Shown piece by piece: positions 6,832-10,824 of a DNA stretch of 10,824 nucleotides. This DNA comes from Ruminococcaceae bacterium UBA1236 (GTDB lineage: Bacteria > Bacillota > Clostridia > Oscillospirales > Acutalibacteraceae), in contig DBWO01000025.1 in the NCBI GenBank assembly GCA_002309055.1, forward strand, positions 13,990-24,813, read 5' to 3'. The notes under the pieces are model-generated. The model did no database searches and was not told the DNA's origin. It saw nothing but the letters and a program-made list of their open reading frames with translations. Positions within the stretch are counted from its first letter, which is position 1. Each line of letters starts with the position of its first letter. The position numbers and the translations under genes were made by a program.

Positions 6832-7691
6832 CACATTACACCTCCCACTTCATACCAGGTGAAGTTTGCGAAACCTTCGGGAAGGACTTTCGAGAAAAGG
6901 ATTGCGCATCCCATCGCCATAAACATTGCGAGAGGAGTGGCAAACGATTCAAACTTTTCAAGCGCCTTGATTTTTCTGCAAAGCGTAATAAGAACAAGCA
7001 TAATGACGATTGCGCTTATGAGTGTGAGGATGGAAAGCAGACCGGCGGATTCGGTGATTACGCTCTGAGTCATCTTTTCACCCGCTTCATTAAGCATCAC
7101 ATTGCCGCTTGCATCAAGTACGGGCTCCTTTGTAACGGTGCAGCCGTTTATTGCTCTGGCTATAAAAGCGGAGATAATGCCGATAAACGCCGCCGCGGAA
7201 AGGACATCGCCGAGCTTTGCGGTTTTTTCGTTTTTGCTGACGACGCCGCCTATTTTGGTCTGAAGCTTTTTGCAGACAAGCGGCAGAAATGTAAGCGGAA
7301 ATACCGAGCCGATTGTCATTGCCCATACGACGGTTGAATACTGTTTCAAGTCGGTAATCTCGTGGCTTAAGGAGCCGCCGAGATTATTCAGCGTTGTTTC
7401 CGCCGCAACTGTTTCATAGGCAAGATTGCCGACTACCGTAAGGCGAATCCACGGCAGAATAATGCCGAGAGCTTTCGCAAGCACAAAAACAGTGACAAGA
7501 ATGGAAATTGCGGGAGCAATGGTGAAGAAAATGCTCGAGGTAACAGTATTAACGAGTGTTTCCCTCGTAATCCCGAGCTCTTTGCCGTGCTTCCACGATT
7601 TAATAATGAAGAAAAGAGACTGAGCGAAAATGAACGCTATGACACCGAATGCGACACAGTACATAGCGGCGCTCTGAAAGATGCTGTTCAA
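6831..7691 (-). CDS. DUF5058-like integral membrane protein, TTG start
   Basis: A 286-residue polytopic membrane protein with about six hydrophobic segments (near 8-30, 52-76, 118-140, 162-183, 215-238 and 248-269). A polar loop at about 184-214 (VTKEPVLDASGNVMLNEAGE) resembles an externally exposed insert. The N-terminal layout (a helix, KSWKHGKELGITRETL, then SSIFFTIAPAISILV and PWIRLTVVGNLAYE) resembles the uncharacterised DUF5058 family of Firmicutes, from memory. The start is a TTG at 7691: GGGAGGG (7698-7704) lies 6 bases upstream, whereas the first ATG (Met10) has no such site. A transporter or channel role is plausible but unproven. First gene of a probable four-gene transcript, coupled by a one-base overlap to its membrane partner. 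Confidence 0.75.
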   Translation of the reverse strand: MNSIFQSAAMYCVAFGVIAFIFAQSLFFIIKSWKHGKELGITRETLVNTVTSSIFFTIAPAISILVTVFVLAKALGIILPWIRLTVVGNLAYETVAAETTLNNLGGSLSHEITDLKQYSTVVWAMTIGSVFPLTFLPLVCKKLQTKIGGVVSKNEKTAKLGDVLSAAAFIGIISAFIARAINGCTVTKEPVLDASGNVMLNEAGEKMTQSVITESAGLLSILTLISAIVIMLVLITLCRKIKALEKFESFATPLAMFMAMGCAILFSKVLPEGFANFTWYEVGGVM

Positions 7692-7697
7692 ATTAAT

Positions 7698-7704
7698 CCC
7701 TCCC
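7698..7704 (-). promoter_or_regulatory. Ribosome binding site that fixes a TTG start
   Basis: GGGAGGG on the minus strand, 6 bases before the TTG at 7691. No other start codon near the 5' end of the DUF5058-like gene has a matching site. Confidence 0.8.
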
Positions 7705-7720
7705 TGAATAATTACAGATT

Positions 7721-7750
7721 ATTTTATCATATAAAGAGAGCGTGTGTCAA
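7721..7750 (-). promoter_or_regulatory. Strong predicted SigA-type promoter of the DUF5058-radical SAM-GT unit
   Basis: On the minus strand: consensus -35 TTGACA (7745-7750), an 18-base spacer and extended -10 TGATAAAAT (TAAAAT at 7721-7726). The predicted start near 7714 leaves a leader of about 23 bases holding only the ribosome binding site. There is no room for a riboswitch. Confidence 0.75.
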
Positions 7751-7855
7751 TTAAAGCGGAAGAAAAATAAACGCTCATTTAAAATTTTTTCGTTTAAGTC
7801 TGCAACAAAAAAGACGCGTACGGACACTGATAGTTGATGAAGGAAAAAATTGAGC

Positions 7856-7876
7856 AAAAAAAGGACATCCATCCTT
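7856..7876 (-). terminator. Weak candidate terminator downstream of the HAD operon
   Basis: On the minus strand a 6-bp stem with a 4-base loop (AAGGAT, GGAT, GTCCTT) runs directly into a T tract; seven T occupy 7856-7862. The stem alone is weak. Together with the larger hairpin at 7892-7932 it could end the rsmD-to-HAD transcript. Confidence 0.4.
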
Positions 7877-7890
7877 AGGATTCATCATAC

Positions 7891-7936
7891 AACAAAGAGG
7901 CATCCGCTTTTCTCCGGCGGGTGCCTCTTTGTATTT
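7891..7936. terminator. Large stem-loop between the HAD gene and the DUF5058 promoter, possible terminator
   Basis: Arms 7892-7907 and 7917-7932 can pair over 16 bp around a 9-base loop. One position (7903/7921) is U-G on the plus strand but A-C on the minus strand, so pairing is slightly better on the plus strand. The plus-strand tail (ATTTGTTATT) is also richer in T than the minus-strand tail. It lies just after the HAD stop and most simply ends that minus-strand operon. The rest of the 254-base gap holds the DUF5058 promoter and no convincing gene. Confidence 0.6.
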
Positions 7937-7945
7937 GTTATTAAA

Positions 7946-8728
7946 TTACAGATAATTCGCGAGTTCTCTTAAATCCGCAACTGCTATATTTGCTTTAATC
8001 GGTGAGGCGGCATATTCCTCGGGTGTTGTGACACCGCTGTAAACAAGCGCGCAGGGAATGCCGTGATTCATGCCTATGGCAATATCTGTGGCCAGGCGGT
8101 CGCCAACAAACGCGATTTCATCCTTGGTGCAGCCGAGCATACCGGTTATGTAATCAACCGTCGGTTTCATCGGCTTTCCGAGCACCTCGGGGCGGCGGCC
8201 CGTTGAGGCGGCAAACATTTCAATCATAGCGCCTGTATCGGGCTTGAAGCCGTCCGCCGTAGGGCAGTTGACATCGGGATGTGTTGCGAGGTAAACCGCT
8301 CCGTTAACAAGAAATTTCGCGGCTTTTCTTATCTTTTCATAAGTGAGAGTCGTGTCAAAACCGAGAAGGACGATATCGGGGTCTGTTTCAACAAGATTTA
8401 TTCCCGCTTTCCGCATATCAGCAGTGAGACGCTCGTTGCCGAGAAGATATACTCTTTTACCCGGATAGTGCCTGTTCAGATAATCCGCCGCGACATGAGA
8501 GGAAACAATCACTTTATCCTCTCCTACGGGGAATCCCATAGCGGCAAGCTTATTACGGCAGACCTCAACATTATTTGAGGAGTTGTTTGTGAAAAAGAAG
8601 AAATCTCTTCCCGTGCTTTTTACCTTGTCGATAAAATCGGTTGAGCCTTCAATAAGGTTTCCGCTGAGATAAAAAGTGCCGTCCATATCGATGATAAAAT
8701 ATTTGGTTTTATCGAAAATACCGCTCAT
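7946..8728 (-). CDS. HAD superfamily IIA hydrolase (NagD/NPPase-like phosphatase)
   Basis: A 260-residue cytoplasmic phosphatase, normal length for the HAD-IIA group. Motif I is D14-M-D16-G-T, with D14 the nucleophile. Motif II is FFFTNNSS (T47). The C2-type cap lies roughly between residues 75 and 180, including ATHPD. Motif III lysine is in LGKP (K185), and motif IV is VGD-R-L-A-T-D (D210 and D215), which binds magnesium. All catalytic residues are present. Relatives dephosphorylate small molecules such as nucleotides, p-nitrophenyl phosphate or glycolytic side products; the true substrate cannot be read from the sequence. The ATG is 5 bases after the stop of the coiled-coil gene and has no good Shine-Dalgarno site, so translation may depend on coupling. 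Last gene of the rsmD operon. Confidence 0.92.
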   Translation of the reverse strand: MSGIFDKTKYFIIDMDGTFYLSGNLIEGSTDFIDKVKSTGRDFFFFTNNSSNNVEVCRNKLAAMGFPVGEDKVIVSSHVAADYLNRHYPGKRVYLLGNERLTADMRKAGINLVETDPDIVLLGFDTTLTYEKIRKAAKFLVNGAVYLATHPDVNCPTADGFKPDTGAMIEMFAASTGRRPEVLGKPMKPTVDYITGMLGCTKDEIAFVGDRLATDIAIGMNHGIPCALVYSGVTTPEEYAASPIKANIAVADLRELANYL

Positions 8729-8733
8729 AGTTT

Positions 8734-9549
8734 TCAGCTTTCAAGGTCGTCAAAATAATCAAAATTCTCAATAGCGGGTTCGGGGGCGGCAACCGCTTCC
8801 TCTTCGCTCTGAGTAATGTTTGTAAGATTATTGCGGGCAGCCTGAATTTCGTTGAGCGCCTTAGCTACGGACTCATCCGCTGAATTCATTATACTGTCAA
8901 TGAATTCCATTGCGGAGGAGCGGATTTCGGATGCCCATTTATTCGCTTTAGCGACAATTTCAGCGGCCTCTTCGTCGGCCTGCTTGGTCTTGTATTCAAA
9001 CTGATCGTTAGCGGCCGAAATCATTGTTGCAGTCTGGATATTCGCGTTGTCAATGGCGGCCTGAGCGGCGGCGAGTGCATCAGCCGAAAGCTTGTCGGCC
9101 TTGGCTTTGGCTTCAACAACTATGTTGCTGCTGTCAATCATATTGTCCGCTTCGATTCTGGCGTTTGTTTTGATTGTTTCGGATTCATCATTGGCGTCGG
9201 AAATGATTTTGCCTGCCTGCGCCTCAGCTTCGGCAACCTTGTTTTTGCAGTAATCCTCTGTTTTTACAACGAGGGTGCGCACCTTGTCCTCGGCGGCGGA
9301 AACGAGAGCTCTGGATTTTTCCTGAGCTTCCGTAACAACGTTAACCGCCTCATTCTTTGCCTTGGCGAGAATGTTGTTTCTGTCCGCGACAATGAGCTTC
9401 GCCTGTGAAATCTCATCGGGCAGACCCGCTCTGATTTCGTCAATGGCGGCGCGGATTGCGTCCGCATCAACGGCAATCTTGCCTCTCATTGTCTTTGAAC
9501 CGGATTCGATTATGTCGTCAATTCTGTTTAAAAGCTGATCGGTATTCAT
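8734..9549 (-). CDS. Long alanine/glutamate-rich coiled-coil protein (function unknown)
   Basis: A 271-residue soluble protein. The N-terminal part (1-55: QLLNRIDDIIESG, then AIRAAIDEIRAGLPDEISQAK) is the conserved section seen in clostridial proteins encoded beside coaD. Residues about 57-245 are almost continuous heptad-like helix rich in Ala, Glu, Lys and Asp (for example VAEAEAQAGKII and ADEEAAEIVAKA), predicting a long coiled coil like the DivIVA or V-ATPase E/G stalks. The tail (247-271) is acidic and Pro/Ala-rich. Relatives are sometimes labelled ATPase, but no Walker motif is present. No membrane segment. The ATG overlaps the coaD stop by one base (TGATG), with AAGGAAG upstream. A structural or cell-envelope role is only a guess. 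Confidence 0.75.
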   Translation of the reverse strand: MNTDQLLNRIDDIIESGSKTMRGKIAVDADAIRAAIDEIRAGLPDEISQAKLIVADRNNILAKAKNEAVNVVTEAQEKSRALVSAAEDKVRTLVVKTEDYCKNKVAEAEAQAGKIISDANDESETIKTNARIEADNMIDSSNIVVEAKAKADKLSADALAAAQAAIDNANIQTATMISAANDQFEYKTKQADEEAAEIVAKANKWASEIRSSAMEFIDSIMNSADESVAKALNEIQAARNNLTNITQSEEEAVAAPEPAIENFDYFDDLES

Positions 9550-10043
9550 CAGTTTCTCTTCCTTTCCTGAATTCTGCTTACTATGTCATCATGGATTGCT
9601 TCGGGCACAAAGCCGCTTATATCTCCGCCGAATTCGCAAACCTGCTTGACAACGCTTGATGAGAGGAACATATTCTCGGCGTCGGTTGTCATAAACACGG
9701 TCTCGATTTCGGGATTAAGACGCTTGTTTGTGAGAGCCTGCTGGAATTCATATTCGAAATCCGTAACCGCCCTGAGGCCTTTGACAATAGCGCATGCGCC
9801 TTTTTCATTCGCGTATTCGGCGAGAAGGCCGCTGTAAAACTCAACCTCTGCGTTCTCGATATCGGGAATGCTTCTCTTTATGAGGTCGACTCTCTCGGAA
9901 GCGGTGAAATATGCGTTTGATTTGTTGGCGTTAATCATAACAACAACGATAACCTTGTCAAATATTTTCGCTGCTCTTCTGATGATATCAACGTGACCTT
10001 TCGTTACGGGGTCGAATGAGCCGGGGCAGATAGCTGTTTTCAA
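9549..10043 (-). CDS. coaD: Pantetheine-phosphate adenylyltransferase (TTG start)
   Basis: Cytoplasmic enzyme transferring AMP from ATP to 4'-phosphopantetheine, giving dephospho-CoA in the fourth step of CoA synthesis. The product has 164 residues, normal length. Signature motifs are PGSFDPVTKGHVDII (7-21, with the T/HxGH nucleotide-binding motif), IVKGLRAVTDFEYEFQ (86-101, with R91), and FLSSSVVKQV (127-136), the C-terminal adenylyl-transfer signature in the variant SSSVVKQ. The start is a TTG at 10043; the protein then begins exactly at the conserved KTAICPGSFDP. AAAGGA (10054-10059) in the end of rsmD lies 10 bases upstream. It begins 6 bases after the rsmD stop and overlaps the next gene by one base. 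Confidence 0.97.
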   Translation of the reverse strand: MKTAICPGSFDPVTKGHVDIIRRAAKIFDKVIVVVMINANKSNAYFTASERVDLIKRSIPDIENAEVEFYSGLLAEYANEKGACAIVKGLRAVTDFEYEFQQALTNKRLNPEIETVFMTTDAENMFLSSSVVKQVCEFGGDISGFVPEAIHDDIVSRIQERKRN

Positions 10044-10049
10044 ATTAAA

Positions 10050-10586
10050 TCAGTCCTTTCTGTATATGGTTACGGCAGTTTTCCCGTATTTGTAATCTCT
10101 GTATTTCTTAAGCGAGCCGTAAGCTTCCGGCATCGCGGAGGAATATGGATGCTCGCAGATGACGACTCCGCCTTCCGCGACATATTCGCCTACCCTGTCA
10201 AGCGCCTTTTCAAGCATACCCGTGTCATAGGGAGGATCAAGGAAAACTATGTCAAAAACGAGTGTGTTCATATTGAGAAAAGCGAGATAATCCATCTGCA
10301 CGACATTGGTGTTTTCGGTGAATCCCGTTTTTTCAATATTCTCTTTGATTACTTTGACGGCACCCTTGTCGCGGTCCGCAAAAACGGCGCTCGCCGCGCC
10401 CCTTGAGAGCGCTTCAATGCCCATCTGACCCGAACCGGCAAAAAGGTCGAGCACTCTTCTGCCTTCAATTTCAAACTGAATGGCGCTGAAAACAGCTTCC
10501 TTGACCTTCTCGGTGGTGGGCCTTGTGTTATCTCCGTCAAGGGTTCTGAGCACCATACCTCTGGCGGAACCGGTAATAACTCTCAT
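10050..10586 (-). CDS. rsmD: 16S rRNA (guanine(966)-N(2))-methyltransferase
   Basis: Methylates N2 of G966 in 16S rRNA using S-adenosylmethionine during 30S assembly. The product has 178 residues. The N-terminus MRVITGSARG and the TRPTTEKVKEAVFS block (21-34) are typical. The SAM-binding motif I is VLDLFAGSGQMGIEALSRG (45-63), an acidic residue follows at D71, and the catalytic motif is DPPY (117-120). The start is the ATG at 10586, because GGAGG (10593-10597) lies 6 bases upstream and MRVI is the family start. The upstream ATG at 10601 would sit only a few bases after the predicted transcription start. First gene of the rsmD-coaD-coiled-coil-HAD operon; the rsmD-coaD pair is widely conserved in bacteria. 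Confidence 0.95.
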   Translation of the reverse strand: MRVITGSARGMVLRTLDGDNTRPTTEKVKEAVFSAIQFEIEGRRVLDLFAGSGQMGIEALSRGAASAVFADRDKGAVKVIKENIEKTGFTENTNVVQMDYLAFLNMNTLVFDIVFLDPPYDTGMLEKALDRVGEYVAEGGVVICEHPYSSAMPEAYGSLKKYRDYKYGKTAVTIYRKD

Positions 10587-10614
10587 GGCAGACCTCCGCA
10601 TAGTATTTCAATGT

Positions 10615-10644
10615 ATTTTATCACTTCGGCATATATATCGTCAA
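10615..10644 (-). promoter_or_regulatory. Predicted SigA-type promoter of the rsmD operon
   Basis: On the minus strand: -35 TTGACG (10639-10644), an 18-base spacer and extended -10 TGATAAAAT (TAAAAT at 10615-10620). Transcription would start near 10608, giving a leader of about 22 bases to the ATG at 10586. This is the same architecture as the promoter at 7721-7750. Confidence 0.7.
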
Positions 10645-10704
10645 GGGTTTTTCGGCGTTTGCCAAATAGTTATCAATTTATTAATAATTAATTTAAAAAA
10701 AATA

Positions 10705-10749
10705 TTCCCTTTTACCGAGGAATGTGTTATACTGTCTTTTAACTATAAT
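10705..10749 (+). promoter_or_regulatory. Candidate promoter region of the divergent plus-strand gene
   Basis: Two -10-like boxes are visible on the plus strand. TATACT (10728-10733) has a poor -35 (TTCCCT, 10705-10710) at 17 bases. A consensus TATAAT (10744-10749) has no recognisable -35. Either could serve the GTG start at 10774. An AT-rich stretch (about 10673-10705) precedes them and separates them from the divergent rsmD promoter. Confidence 0.35.
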
Positions 10750-10773
10750 GAGGTAGTATAGGCAGGTGAGACC

Positions 10774-10824
10774 GTGGCTGTAAAAATATCATCCGTTGAC
10801 AAAGGAAGTATTGCCGAAAAGATA
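10774..10824 (+). CDS. Start of a probable PDZ/DUF512 family protein (3' truncated by window edge)
   Basis: Only 17 codons are visible: a GTG start preceded by AGGTGAG, then AVKISSVDKGSIAEKI. This pattern, a short strand followed by a V-D-x-G-S-I-A-E turn, is how the N-terminal PDZ-like domain of clostridial DUF512 proteins begins. DUF512 proteins are uncharacterised and are associated with an Fe-S/radical SAM-like fold. The gene is transcribed divergently from the rsmD operon. The assignment rests on a very short stretch. Confidence 0.5.
   Translation, partial: MAVKISSVDKGSIAEKI

Noticed and set aside
7692..7720. Riboswitch or leader element before the DUF5058 unit
   Set aside because: The predicted leader is only about 23 bases and is filled by the ribosome binding site.
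7837..7878. 13-codon plus-strand frame MKEKIEQKKDIHP
   Set aside because: Too short, and it lacks a Shine-Dalgarno site and a promoter.
7775..7888. 37-codon minus-strand reading frame in the gap before the DUF5058 gene (MMNPKDGCPFF...)
   Set aside because: It has no ribosome binding site, begins inside the region after a terminator hairpin and is driven by poly-T phenylalanine codons. There is no recognisable family.
10673..10705. AT-rich stretch considered as a replication origin or regulator site
   Set aside because: No repeated DnaA-type boxes or symmetric operator is visible. It fits ordinary promoter-upstream DNA between divergent genes.
1..10824. CRISPR array, insertion sequence, phage or defence genes
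   Set aside because: No regularly spaced repeats, transposase, integrase, attachment site or defence-type domain was seen. Gene order and base composition look chromosomal throughout.

Overview
The window reads as a moderate-GC chromosomal segment of a Gram-positive anaerobe of the class Clostridia, probably a gut Ruminococcaceae/Oscillospiraceae-type organism. This rests on family content: formate-tetrahydrofolate ligase, a GGGtGRT protein beside a NifU-like scaffold, DUF5058, and an rsmD-coaD-coiled-coil operon. Strong AGGAGG-type ribosome binding sites and SigA-type promoters agree. The genus is inference. No mobile element, CRISPR array, tRNA or rRNA is visible. No gene-free stretch exceeds 300 bases. 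The two largest gaps are 7692-7945 and 10587-10773.

Layout: (1) 1-753, plus strand: the 3' part of fhs, closed by a 13-bp terminator hairpin. (2) 863-1540, minus: a PAQR/haemolysin-III membrane protein with its own promoter. (3) 1657-3373, minus: a two-gene unit, NifU-like scaffold then GGGtGRT protein, with promoter and terminator. (4) 3439-7691, minus: four closely packed genes behind one strong promoter. They are a DUF5058 membrane protein, a second membrane protein, a cobalamin-binding-type radical SAM enzyme and a divergent family-2 glycosyltransferase. (5) 7946-10586, minus: rsmD, coaD, a long coiled-coil protein and a HAD-IIA phosphatase, overlapping or 5-6 bases apart behind one promoter. 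(6) 10774-end, plus: the first 17 codons of a divergent gene, probably a PDZ/DUF512 protein.

The housekeeping parts (fhs, rsmD, coaD) serve one-carbon metabolism, 16S rRNA methylation and CoA synthesis. The parts worth following are the two uncharacterised cassettes. The NifU-like/GGGtGRT pair is a self-contained transcription unit whose scaffold appears to lack the standard IscU cysteine set. The DUF5058-membrane-radical SAM-glycosyltransferase run has one-base stop/start overlaps within each of its two pairs. Its glycosyltransferase has lost part of the usual DxD signature. The PAQR protein also lacks the C-terminal metal-binding histidines. Several starts are better placed by ribosome binding sites than by the longest reading frame: 1540, 3373, 6831 and 10586. 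Two genes start with TTG (coaD and the DUF5058 gene).
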